Positions 8,729-17,493 of a DNA stretch of 37,141 nucleotides are shown here, in pieces. The DNA comes from Thermodesulfobacterium geofontis (lineage in GTDB: Bacteria > Desulfobacterota > Thermodesulfobacteria > Thermodesulfobacteriales > Thermodesulfobacteriaceae), in contig PNIK01000004.1 in the NCBI GenBank assembly GCA_002877985.1, forward strand, positions 1-37,141. The letters are read 5' to 3'. The notes under the pieces were generated by a model. That model saw nothing but the letters and a program-made list of their open reading frames with translations. It was not told where the DNA came from and made no database searches. Position 1 is the first letter of the stretch. Each line of letters begins with the position of its first letter. Position numbers and translations under genes: made by a program.

Positions 8729-9154
8729 ATGAAACCTCTTGTTTTTTTAAGTTTTTTTTTGTTATTTTTATTTTTTCCTTTTTCAGTTAAGGCTGATAAT
8801 TTTTCTCATCTACAAATCTTTGAGGGTTATGATCCCAATACAGAAATTCTTATAAAAGGAAAAATTAAAAATGTTCAAATTTTACCTGAGAATAATTTTG
8901 TAGTTTTAGATTTAGAAAGAGAGGGAAAAATTTATAAGGTGATCTTGGGTCCTCAATGGTTTGTAAATGAAGAAAAGATAAATATTGAACCAGGAGAGGA
9001 AGTAATTATAAAAGGTTCTAAATTTTTTTCTGAAAAGAGAGGACCTTTTATTCTTACAAATACCCTATATTCTATAAATAAAGAACGGATTTATTACTTA
9101 AGAACCAAGGATTTTAAACCCCGTTGGAAAAAGAAAAAATTAAGAGGTTTCTAA
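8729..9154 (+). CDS. Small secreted protein, possibly OB-fold-like
   Basis: Signal peptide MKPLVFLSFFLLFLFFPFSVKA; beta-rich GKIKNVQILPENNFVVLDLEREGKIYKVILGP...GEEVIIKGSKF. ATG at 8729 preferred over the ORF-track start at 8693. Confidence 0.5.
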   Translation: MKPLVFLSFFLLFLFFPFSVKADNFSHLQIFEGYDPNTEILIKGKIKNVQILPENNFVVLDLEREGKIYKVILGPQWFVNEEKINIEPGEEVIIKGSKFFSEKRGPFILTNTLYSINKERIYYLRTKDFKPRWKKKKLRGF

Positions 9155-10462
9155 ATTATATTCTTTGATTTTATAATAAAGAGTTCTAAGAGAAATTCCC
9201 AGAAGTTCAGCTGCTTTTTTCTTATTGCCTCCTGTTTTTCTCAAAGCTTCTAAGATAGCTCTTTTCTCAAGTTCTCTTAGGCTTTCAGATTTTTCTTCAT
9301 TTTTTAGTATTTTCCCTCTATCAAAAATTTCTATCTCTATATTTAATTCTTTACCTTTAGCTAAAATAAAACTTCTTTCCAATATATTTTCAAGCTCTCT
9401 TATGTTTCCTGGCCAAGAATAATTTTTTAAGATTTCCTTTGATTTTTTACTTAGCTTCAAGGGTTCTCTTCCCAGTTTTTGAGAAAGTTTATTTATAAAA
9501 TATTCAGCAATTTTAAAAACTGCTTCCTTTCTTTCTCTTAAAGGCGGAATATTTATAGGAAATACATTTATTCTAAAATAAAGATCTTCTCTAAACTTTC
9601 CCTGTTTTACTAATTCCAAAAGATCCCTATTAGTGGCGACAACAAATCTTGCGTTTGTCTTTGTAGGTGTAAGTCCTCCTAATCTTTCAAAAGTTTTATC
9701 CTGTAAAACTCTTAAAAATTTTGCTTGGACTGAAGGACTCATTTCTGTTATCTCATCAAGAAAAAGAGTTCCATCCTTTGCCAATTCTATTTTGCCAGGT
9801 TTAGATTTTATAGCCCCAGAAAAAGCTCCTTTTTCATATCCAAAAAGTTCTGATTCTATGAGGGTTTCAGGAATAGCAGCACAATTTATTTCTACAAAAT
9901 TTCCCTTTCTTCCACTGAGAACATGTATAGCCCTGGCAATAGCAGATTTACCTGTTCCTGTCTCACCATAAAGAATTACTGTTGTTTCAGTTGGAGCAAC
10001 TTGTATCACCTTTTCATAAACATCTTCTATTCCTGCAAATAAAATTTCAAAAGGTGGAAGTTCAAAAAGTTTTTCCAAAACTTTGATCTTTTCACGAGGT
10101 AATAATCTAGCAACCAAAGATAAAAAATCTTCTGGACTTGATAAAGGCTTTGTTATATAATCAACAGCTCCTTTTTTCATAGCTTCTACTGCTGAGGGAA
10201 TAGTTCCATAAGCAGTAATTACTATAAATTGAGTGTCAGGGAAAATAACTTTTGCTTTCTCTAAGAAGGTTATACCATCCATCTTAGGCATTTTTAAATC
10301 AGTGATAACAAGCTGAGGTGAAAAATCAGGTAACCTTTTTAAAGCAACTTCAGGATCGTGATAAACTTTAACCTTATATCCTTCTTCCTCAAGAATTGTC
10401 TTCAAAAAAGTGGCAAAAGAAACATCATCCTCAACTACGGCAATTCTGGGATAATCAGACAT
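9140..10462 (-). CDS. Sigma-54-dependent NtrC-family response regulator
   Basis: REC domain (VITDLKMPKMDG), AAA+ GETGTGKS, sigma-54 loop motif ESELFGYEKGAFSGA, C-terminal Fis-type HTH NKKKAAELLGISLRTLYYKI. Confidence 0.95.
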   Translation of the reverse strand: MSDYPRIAVVEDDVSFATFLKTILEEEGYKVKVYHDPEVALKRLPDFSPQLVITDLKMPKMDGITFLEKAKVIFPDTQFIVITAYGTIPSAVEAMKKGAVDYITKPLSSPEDFLSLVARLLPREKIKVLEKLFELPPFEILFAGIEDVYEKVIQVAPTETTVILYGETGTGKSAIARAIHVLSGRKGNFVEINCAAIPETLIESELFGYEKGAFSGAIKSKPGKIELAKDGTLFLDEITEMSPSVQAKFLRVLQDKTFERLGGLTPTKTNARFVVATNRDLLELVKQGKFREDLYFRINVFPINIPPLRERKEAVFKIAEYFINKLSQKLGREPLKLSKKSKEILKNYSWPGNIRELENILERSFILAKGKELNIEIEIFDRGKILKNEEKSESLRELEKRAILEALRKTGGNKKKAAELLGISLRTLYYKIKEYNLETS

Positions 10463-11721
10463 ACCCTTGTTCCATCTCCTTTTTTGCTCTCTATCTTTAG
10501 TTTTATACTTAAAGCTTCACACAACTTATTAACAATTGCAAGACCCAGCCCAGAACCCTTTGGCTTTGTGGTAAAAAATGGCTCAGTAGCCTTTTCTAAA
10601 GTTTCTTTATCCATTCCTATTCCATTATCTATTATTTCAAATTTAATTTTATTTTCTCTTTTTTCTACATTTAAGCTTACAATCCTTTTTTCTTTGTTTG
10701 CTTCAAGAACTGCATCTATTGCATTTTGTAAAAGATTAATTATAATTTCCTTAAGCTTATCTCTATCACTTTTAACCTTAATTTCATTGTTAAGATTAAA
10801 TTTGAAATCTATTTCTGGATAGGTATTTTTAAAACTTATTAAAATCTCTTCAAGAAGTTCACTTAAAAAAAATTCAGTAAGGTTTATTTTTACAGGATTG
10901 GTATAAAATAAAAGTTCATCGGTTAGTCTTTCAATTCTTAATGTCTCATTAAATATTATTTTTAAAGGATCTTTAAATTTTTCATCAACCCTACCCATTA
11001 AATACTGAGAAAACCCTTTAATACTCCCCAGAGGATTTCTTATTTCATGGGCAAGAATCTTAGTCATAAGAGAAATGCTTTCTAATTCCTTAAATTTTAT
11101 TTGCATTCTTTCGATCTTTCTAACAAGAAAAGTCCCCAATATTCCAAATATAATAAGTCCTATAGAAGCTGTTATATTTATTAAAACAAAAATTTTGGCT
11201 TTTCCTATCATCAATTCAGCAGGATAGGTATGTAAAGCTACCCTTAAGATATAATAATTACCTTGAGGAAAGTTAATTTTGAAATCGGTCACAAAGACTT
11301 TTTCTAATGTTCCGAGGATTAAATAGTAATAATAGGGATAATAAGGATGCTTTTTAAGCTCTATTTTTTTTCCTATCAATTCAGGATTGGAATGTAAAAT
11401 AATATTTCCTTTTTCGTCATAGAGACTTATAAATGCAACCCCCTCCCATTTTTCATTAAGTATAATTTCAGAAAAAAGTGCATAATCCAGAACTTTTATT
11501 TCTTCTAATTCCAAGGATTGTAAAAAGCTTTGGACAGTTATAGCTATTCCCATAGCCTGCATTTTTAAAGAATTTTCTGCTGCTATTTTTGTGTTTTTAT
11601 AAGTAAAAAAGGCACCTACTAGCAATATAATAGAAGAAGTTAAGACTATACTCCATAAAATTATTACAGACCATAGATTTTTATATCTTGATAAAAAATT
11701 ATGAATTTTGAGATCTTTCAT
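10435..11721 (-). CDS. Membrane sensor histidine kinase
   Basis: Two TM segments flanking an extracytoplasmic region; H-box LAHEIRNPLGSIKGF, N-box NLLQNAIDAV, G-box DNGIGMD, GSGLGLAIV. Overlaps the downstream regulator gene by 28 nt. Confidence 0.95.
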   Translation of the reverse strand: MKDLKIHNFLSRYKNLWSVIILWSIVLTSSIILLVGAFFTYKNTKIAAENSLKMQAMGIAITVQSFLQSLELEEIKVLDYALFSEIILNEKWEGVAFISLYDEKGNIILHSNPELIGKKIELKKHPYYPYYYYLILGTLEKVFVTDFKINFPQGNYYILRVALHTYPAELMIGKAKIFVLINITASIGLIIFGILGTFLVRKIERMQIKFKELESISLMTKILAHEIRNPLGSIKGFSQYLMGRVDEKFKDPLKIIFNETLRIERLTDELLFYTNPVKINLTEFFLSELLEEILISFKNTYPEIDFKFNLNNEIKVKSDRDKLKEIIINLLQNAIDAVLEANKEKRIVSLNVEKRENKIKFEIIDNGIGMDKETLEKATEPFFTTKPKGSGLGLAIVNKLCEALSIKLKIESKKGDGTRVCLIIPELP

Positions 11722-11836
11722 AAGAAATTAAGAACTATTATAAACTTTATGATAAAAATTAAAAGAGATATCTTTAACTCCCCTGCATAAGTTTAGGTGC
11801 TCTTTCAAGAAAATAAACCTGTTTTACTTTAAGGAC

Positions 11837-12300
11837 GCAAAAATTAGAGTATCATGAGAAATATGGGACATTTGCAGAAGTTTTTGCATATGTGTTTTTT
11901 GAGCAACTATATATCGTTGGAAAAAGCAGTTTAGGGAAAGTGGAGGAAAAATATAAAGTATTTGAAGTTATTTATGCAAGAACTGGGGGGTTCTTGAGAG
12001 GAGTAAGAAAAAGAGAAAAGCTAAGAAGAGGATTAAATGTAGTGGGATAAAGGAAGCAGGGAGGCAACAAGATTTGGATTTGCCGAAGAAATGTCTATGT
12101 AGAGAGATTTATTCAAACACTTGAAACATTTTATAGATTATAAAGAGTGGCAATTAGAAGAAGATTTAGATGGATTTAACAGGGATTTAATGAAATAAAG
12201 GATAAAGCTTTTTTAAATTTTTTTCTTAGTAAATTTTTAAAAAATCAATCTCATTCTCAAATGGTATGGACGCATACATACAAATACTTGAAAAAATTTT
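11837..12300 (+). pseudogene. Decayed DDE/integrase-core transposase remnant (IS481-like)
   Basis: Frame-broken translation contains NVYVERFIQTLE (DDE Glu region), then in another frame FIDYKEWQLEEDLDGFNRDLMK, then SQMVWTHT, which resembles the common C-terminal motif of such transposases. No intact ORF. Confidence 0.6.
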
Positions 12301-12362
12301 ATTTAGGTGTTTAATCTTTTAAAAATTTAGCAATTTTAAAAATTTAAATAAAGGGAGCTCTT

Positions 12363-13610
12363 ATGTATAAAAATCTAAAGGGTCTAAAAATTTATTTATT
12401 TTTGAGCCTCTGTATTGTTTTTCTTTTAATTTTCAATTGCGGTTTTACTAAGGAAGCCAAGGAAAAAAATGACGAGGTTTATAAATATCTTAAACTTTTT
12501 TCTCAAGTTTTAAGACTTATAGAAGACAATTATGTAACTGAGGTTAATCCAAAAGACTTAATTTATGGTGCTATTAATGGAATGTTAAATGCTCTTGATC
12601 CTTATTCTTCTTTAATGAAACCAGAAGAATATAAAGAATTAGAAATTGAAACCAAAGGAAGTTTTACAGGAATTGGAATAGAAATCACTATTAAAGATGA
12701 TATTATAACTGTAGTTGCCCCTATAGAGGATACTCCTGCTTGGAAGGCAGGTATTAAACCAGGAGATAAGATCTTAAAAATTGATGATAAACCTACTAAG
12801 GGAATGAGTTTACTTGAAGCAGTAAAGCTTTTAAGAGGTCCTAAAGGGACTAAGGTTACTATTACTATTCTTAGAAACGATAAAGATATTAAAGAAATTA
12901 CCTTAGTAAGGGATGTAATTCCTATAAAAAGTGTTAAAGCCAAAATACTTGAACCAGGATATGCATATGTTAGGATTACAAGTTTTCAAGAAAAGACTTC
13001 TCAGGAATTGATAGAAACTCTTGAAAACCTTGAAAATAAACAGCAATTAAAAGGAATTATATTAGATCTGAGATTTAATCCTGGAGGACTTCTTTCATCA
13101 GCAATAGAAGTAGCAGATGAATTTTTAGAAAGTGGTCTTATCGTATCTGTAAAGGGTAAAAGTAAAGACGCACAAATGGAATTTAAAGCAAACCCTAATC
13201 CACCACAAAGAAAACATTCTTATCCTATTGTTATTTTAATTAATCATGGAACTGCATCAGCTGCTGAAATAGTTACTGGTGCTTTAAAAGATAATAACAG
13301 GGCTCTTGTTTTAGGACAAAAAAGTTTTGGAAAGGGATGTGTCCAAACTGTAATACCCTTAGAGGAAGACTATGCAGTAAAATTAACTACTGCTTATTAT
13401 TACACACCGAAAGGACTCTGTATTGATAAAATTGGAATTACACCTGACATAGAAATACCAGAAATAGAATTTTCTGAGGAAAAAAATACTGAAAAGGCAA
13501 AGGAAGAAAGAGTATTTAAATATTTTTCCAATCCTGAAGAAGATTTTCAAGTAAAATTAGCTCTTTCCATACTTAAAAATGTAAAGGAAATTTCTAAATT
13601 GAGATTTTAA
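12363..13610 (+). CDS. ctpA: S41 family C-terminal processing peptidase
   Basis: PDZ domain (GSFTGIGIEITIKDDIITVVAPIEDTPAWKAGIKPGDKILKID), catalytic region NHGTASAAEIVTGALKDNNRALVLGQKSFGKG. Confidence 0.95.
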   Translation: MYKNLKGLKIYLFLSLCIVFLLIFNCGFTKEAKEKNDEVYKYLKLFSQVLRLIEDNYVTEVNPKDLIYGAINGMLNALDPYSSLMKPEEYKELEIETKGSFTGIGIEITIKDDIITVVAPIEDTPAWKAGIKPGDKILKIDDKPTKGMSLLEAVKLLRGPKGTKVTITILRNDKDIKEITLVRDVIPIKSVKAKILEPGYAYVRITSFQEKTSQELIETLENLENKQQLKGIILDLRFNPGGLLSSAIEVADEFLESGLIVSVKGKSKDAQMEFKANPNPPQRKHSYPIVILINHGTASAAEIVTGALKDNNRALVLGQKSFGKGCVQTVIPLEEDYAVKLTTAYYYTPKGLCIDKIGITPDIEIPEIEFSEEKNTEKAKEERVFKYFSNPEEDFQVKLALSILKNVKEISKLRF

Positions 13611-14245
13611 TGTTTGATCCAAAAATATTTCTTTTTCTTACTCCACCTTTATTATTAGCTTTAACAATTCATGAGTTTTCTCATGGACTTATTGCTTATC
13701 TTCTGGGAGATCCTACCCCCAAATTAGCCAATAGATTAACCTTAAATCCTGTCAAACATTTGGATTTCTTTGGAACCTTAACTTTATTTATTACTCAAGC
13801 TATAGGATGGGCAAAACCAGTTCCTATAAATCCCAATTATTTCAAAAATCTCTGGAGAGATATGGCTTTAGTTTCTTTAGCTGGACCACTTTCTAATATC
13901 CTTTTAGCTGTTTTATTTGGCTTTTTCTTTAATTTGTTTGATAACTTAATTTTAAAATTCCAAGATTTTGCTATTTCTGAACCTTTATCTTTAATGTGTT
14001 ATCTGGGAGTAAAGATAAATATAGGACTTGGAATCTTTAACCTTCTTCCTATTCCACCCTTAGACGGAAGTAAAATAATAGTAAAATTTCTACCTCTTCC
14101 TATGAGAATAAGTTATTTAAGATTAGAAATTTTCGGTTTCTTTATAGTTATTTTTTTGGCTTTAACTGGAATCCTTTCTAAAATAATTTATCCTGTTATA
14201 ACCTTTTTTTCTGATTTTATTTTCTATTTTACTAATATTTTTTAA
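13610..14245 (+). CDS. Site-2 protease family (M50) membrane metalloprotease
   Basis: HExxH in ALTIHEFSHGLIAYLLGDPTPK; second metal-ligand motif NLLPIPPLDGSKI. TAATG overlap with ctpA. Confidence 0.92.
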   Translation: MFDPKIFLFLTPPLLLALTIHEFSHGLIAYLLGDPTPKLANRLTLNPVKHLDFFGTLTLFITQAIGWAKPVPINPNYFKNLWRDMALVSLAGPLSNILLAVLFGFFFNLFDNLILKFQDFAISEPLSLMCYLGVKINIGLGIFNLLPIPPLDGSKIIVKFLPLPMRISYLRLEIFGFFIVIFLALTGILSKIIYPVITFFSDFIFYFTNIF

Positions 14246-14248
14246 GTT

Positions 14249-14719
14249 ATGCTAGAAATTGAAATTCCAGGAAGAACAAGAATTACACTTAAATACTTAG
14301 TTTCAGATTTTACAGGAACTCTTTCTGTAGATGGCAATTTAGTACCAGGTGTAAAGGAAAAATTAAATCTTATTTCCCAGTTTCTTGAAATTTACATTTT
14401 AACTGCAGATACCTTTGGAAAGGTAAAAGAAGCCTTAAAAGAGGTTAAAGTAAAAATACACTTTTTAGATCCTGGAAATGAAGATATACAAAAGGAAAAT
14501 TTTGTAAAAGCTTTAGGAAGTGAATATGTAATTGCTTTAGGAAATGGAAAAAATGATAGAAAAATGGTCAAAATAGCTAAAATTGGGGTTGCGGTTATGC
14601 TTGAAGAGGGATGTGCAGTGGAAACTCTTTTAAATTCTGATATATTAGTAAAGTCTCCCTTAGATGCCTTGGATTTAATTTTAAATCCTAAAAGATTAAT
14701 AGCTGTTTTGAGGAGTTAA
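14249..14719 (+). CDS. Stand-alone HAD/P-type-ATPase P-domain-like protein
   Basis: DFTGTLS (P-ATPase DKTGT-like motif I), ILTADTFGKVKEAL (motif II), LGNGKNDRKMVKIAKIGVAV (motif III/IV); no transmembrane segments. Confidence 0.8.
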   Translation: MLEIEIPGRTRITLKYLVSDFTGTLSVDGNLVPGVKEKLNLISQFLEIYILTADTFGKVKEALKEVKVKIHFLDPGNEDIQKENFVKALGSEYVIALGNGKNDRKMVKIAKIGVAVMLEEGCAVETLLNSDILVKSPLDALDLILNPKRLIAVLRS

Positions 14720-14721
14720 AA

Positions 14722-15147
14722 ATGGAAAAAAAGGTTCTGATATTATGGCTTTTGACCGTACTTTTTTGGGGAGTTTCTCCTGTAATAGAAAAAATAGGAT
14801 TAAGAAGTGTTGAACCTTTAATTGCTCTTTTTATTAGAACTCTTGCTGCTTTAATTGGAATTTCTGTAGCTCTTCTACTAAATCCTTCTATTAATTTCTC
14901 TACCCTAAATTTTAAAAATGTAGGCATTCTTTCGCTCAGCGGTATCATTGCAGGTTTTTTTGGAATGCTTACTTATTTTTCCTTACTTAAAGTAAAACAG
15001 GCTTCACAAATTGTTCCTCTAACATCAACCTATCCTTTAGTAGCCACACTATTTGCTATTTTGTTTTTAAAAGAAGAATTCAACATTTATAAAATTTTAG
15101 GAACCACCTTTGTAGTGGTAGGAATATATTTATTATTTAAAAGTTAA
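14722..15147 (+). CDS. Small EamA/DMT-family membrane transporter
   Basis: About 5 TM segments in 141 aa; PVIEKIGLRSVEPLIALFIRTLAALIG and PLTSTYPLVATLFAILFLKEEFNIYKILGTTFVVVGIYLL typical of a single EamA repeat. Confidence 0.85.
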   Translation: MEKKVLILWLLTVLFWGVSPVIEKIGLRSVEPLIALFIRTLAALIGISVALLLNPSINFSTLNFKNVGILSLSGIIAGFFGMLTYFSLLKVKQASQIVPLTSTYPLVATLFAILFLKEEFNIYKILGTTFVVVGIYLLFKS

Positions 15148-15177
15148 ATTTTAATTCTTTCAAAAAGGAGGTAAAGA

Positions 15178-15600
15178 ATGGAAAGAACTTTAGTGATGAT
15201 CAAGCCTGATGGTGTTAAAAGAAACCTTATTGGTAAAATAATTAGCATTTTTGAAGAAAAGGGCTTGAAAGTAGTTGCTCTAAAAAAAATGAAACTTTCC
15301 AAAGAACAAGCTAAAGCATTTTATATAGTTCATAAAGACCGTCCCTTTTATGAAAGTCTCACAAATTACATAAGTTCTGGTTCAATAGTTGCTATGGTAC
15401 TTGAAGGAAAGGATGCAATTAAAAAAGTACGTGAAATAATTGGTGCAACAGATCCTGCGGAGGCTAAAGAAGGAACTATAAGAAGGCTTTTTGGTTTGGA
15501 CAAGGAAAAAAATACGGTACATGGTTCAGATAGTCTTGAGTCAGCTCAAAAAGAAATTAGCTTTTTTTTTAGCGAATCTGAATTAATTGCAGCTGAATAA
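15178..15600 (+). CDS. ndk: Nucleoside diphosphate kinase
   Basis: MERTLVMIKPDGVKRNLIGKI, catalytic-His region NTVHGSDSLESAQKEISFFF. Confidence 0.97.
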   Translation: MERTLVMIKPDGVKRNLIGKIISIFEEKGLKVVALKKMKLSKEQAKAFYIVHKDRPFYESLTNYISSGSIVAMVLEGKDAIKKVREIIGATDPAEAKEGTIRRLFGLDKEKNTVHGSDSLESAQKEISFFFSESELIAAE

Positions 15601-16542
15601 ATGACAGAAAAAGAGTGGCTTGAATATCTTAAAAAATATCTTGTAGAAAATTCTTTGTTATTAAGATCAAAAAGTGAAGACTGTGCAGTAATAAGATTAA
15701 GTAAAAATAAATATTTGCTTTTTACTACAGATGCTTTGGTAGAAAAAATCCATTTTCAATTTTCCTATACCTCATTTTTTGATTTAGGAGTAAAGCTTGC
15801 CACTTCAAATTTAAGTGATATAGCTGCTATGGGAGGAGATCCTAAATGGGCTCTCCTAACCTTAGGTTCTCCTAATCCTATCGATTCTTCTTGGATTGAT
15901 CCATTTATGGAGGGCCTTATTTTTACTCTAAAAAAATTCGGAGCCCTTTTAGTAGGAGGAGATACAGTAAAAAGTCCTTTTTTCTTTTTAAATCTGGCCC
16001 TTATAGGAGAAGCTAAAAATCCCATATTGAGAAAAGGGGCTAAACCAGGTGAATATATTTTTGTTTCAAGACCTCTTGGAGAAAGTTCAGCTTTTTTAAG
16101 ACTTATCAAGAATAGATCTTTAAAAGAAATTCCTGAATCTGTAAAATTAGCTCACCTAAGACCTGAACCGGAGATAATTTTGGGGAAAGAACTTTCTGAA
16201 AAGGGACTTGCTACTTCAATGATAGATATTTCAGATGGGCTTCTACTTGATCTTTGGAGAATATGTGAAGAAAATGAAACAGGTGCAGAAATTTGGGAAG
16301 AAAAAATCCCTGTAGGAAATTTTGCTACTTTAGAAGAAGCCTTATCTGGTGGAGAAGACTATGCCCTTTTATTCACAGTTAAAAAGGAAAATCTTAATAC
16401 CTTAGAGAGAGTAGCTAAAAAACTTAAAAAAACTTTTTTTAAAATCGGAAAAATAATAAAAGAAAAAAAGCTTTATTTAGTTAAAAAAAATATAAAAATA
16501 GAGATTAAACCTGAAGGATACAATCACTTTAAAGCTTCGTAA
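15601..16542 (+). CDS. thiL: Thiamine-monophosphate kinase
   Basis: EDCAVIRLSKNKYLLFTTDALVEKIHF, NLSDIAAMGGDPKWALLTLG, LVGGDTVKSP, MIDISDGLLLDL, SGGEDYALLFTV. Confidence 0.95.
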   Translation: MTEKEWLEYLKKYLVENSLLLRSKSEDCAVIRLSKNKYLLFTTDALVEKIHFQFSYTSFFDLGVKLATSNLSDIAAMGGDPKWALLTLGSPNPIDSSWIDPFMEGLIFTLKKFGALLVGGDTVKSPFFFLNLALIGEAKNPILRKGAKPGEYIFVSRPLGESSAFLRLIKNRSLKEIPESVKLAHLRPEPEIILGKELSEKGLATSMIDISDGLLLDLWRICEENETGAEIWEEKIPVGNFATLEEALSGGEDYALLFTVKKENLNTLERVAKKLKKTFFKIGKIIKEKKLYLVKKNIKIEIKPEGYNHFKAS

Positions 16543-17413
16543 GTTTCTAAAAGTTGATAAACCCTTTCTTTGTCTTTCTTAAAAGCACCCAAATTTTCTA
16601 TCTTTAATGTAGCTATGGGTGCTGCAAATTTATCTGCAAATTCTACATCAAAAAACTTAAATCTTTTGTATATATAAGCAGCCATATAGGTATCTCCGCA
16701 TCAAGTTACATCAACTTCTCTTTCTGGAGGATAAGCAGAATTTTAAAAATTTTTTTCGAAAAAAATCAAAGATCCCTTTCTTCCCATTGTAATAATAACT
16801 TCTTTTATATTGTATTTAGCTAATTTTTTCCTGCTTTTTTTAAATTCTTTATTCCTGTTAATATTTTAGCTTCCCTTTCATTTGCTTTTAATATATCTAT
16901 GTAAGCAAGCCCTTCATCCTTTTCTTCCCAACAAATTTCTTCAATTTTGCCTTCTTTTACATTCCTTACCAATCCTTGAACATCTAAAGATAGGGTTGAT
17001 CTCTGAGAAAGGTATTTTACAACCTCCAAAGGTATATCCCCTTTTGTGAGAGGTCCGAGATGAAAAATCTTTGCAGAAATATCAGAAAGATCTTCAATAG
17101 TAAAGGGAGGAGCTAAACTTCTAACTCTTTGAATTCTATAACTTAAACTTTCTGGATAAATATTTTCAAAGATTGTAGTATTTTCACTATTTTTATAAAA
17201 GATTTGAATATCCTTTTTAACTAATTTATAATTTATTTAACAAAGATCTATCTTCCTTTTTTAATTTGGTAACTACAGCTACCTTTAAATTAGGATCCAA
17301 ATTTTTTAAAGTGAGAGAAAAATAATATACTACTCCTCCAGGTAGTTCTCTTCTTTTTTACCTATAATTACTATATCTTTTGTAATATGACCAACAACAC
17401 AAATATCAAACAC
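16524..17413 (-). pseudogene. Degraded PfkB-family carbohydrate/nucleoside kinase
   Basis: Reverse-strand fragments VVGHITKDIVIIG, LPGGVVYYFSLTLKNL, SLDVQGLVRNV, KANEREAKILTGI, EVDVT*CGDTYMAAYIYKR in order but split by frameshifts and stops; the ORF track shows only a 69-aa piece (16820-17029). Confidence 0.88.
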
Positions 17414-17444
17414 AAATTAATAATAAATCAATTTTGCAAAATTG

Positions 17445-17481
17445 AAAGGGAGAAGGTAAAGCTTTATCCTTCTCCCTTTTT
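17445..17481. terminator. Intrinsic, possibly bidirectional terminator hairpin
   Basis: AAAGGGAGAAGG-TAAAGCTTTAT-CCTTCTCCCTTT: perfect 12-bp stem; T-rich flank on both strands; located just 3' of hsp20. Confidence 0.8.
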
Positions 17482-17493
17482 ATTTAAACGATC

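Noticed and set aside
9633-9971. 112-aa plus-strand ORF opposite the NtrC-type regulator
   Set aside because: Antisense shadow of the conserved AAA+ domain; no start signal or domain.
10358-10822. 154-aa plus-strand ORF opposite the histidine kinase/regulator junction
   Set aside because: Ser/Leu/Ile-rich shadow ORF; the opposite frame carries clear kinase motifs.
11722-11836. Possible small structured RNA upstream of the transposase remnant
   Set aside because: No convincing stem-loop or conserved motif could be recognised by eye.
15562-15570. T9 run near the end of ndk as a possible slippage site
   Set aside because: Homopolymer run encoding the conserved-length C-terminus (SFFFSES); no sign of functional alternative product and such runs are frequent here.
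16681-16720. TGA in the PfkB motif as selenocysteine or recoding
   Set aside because: The expected residue is Gly, and the gene also carries frameshifts and another stop, so nonsense mutation in a pseudogene is simpler.
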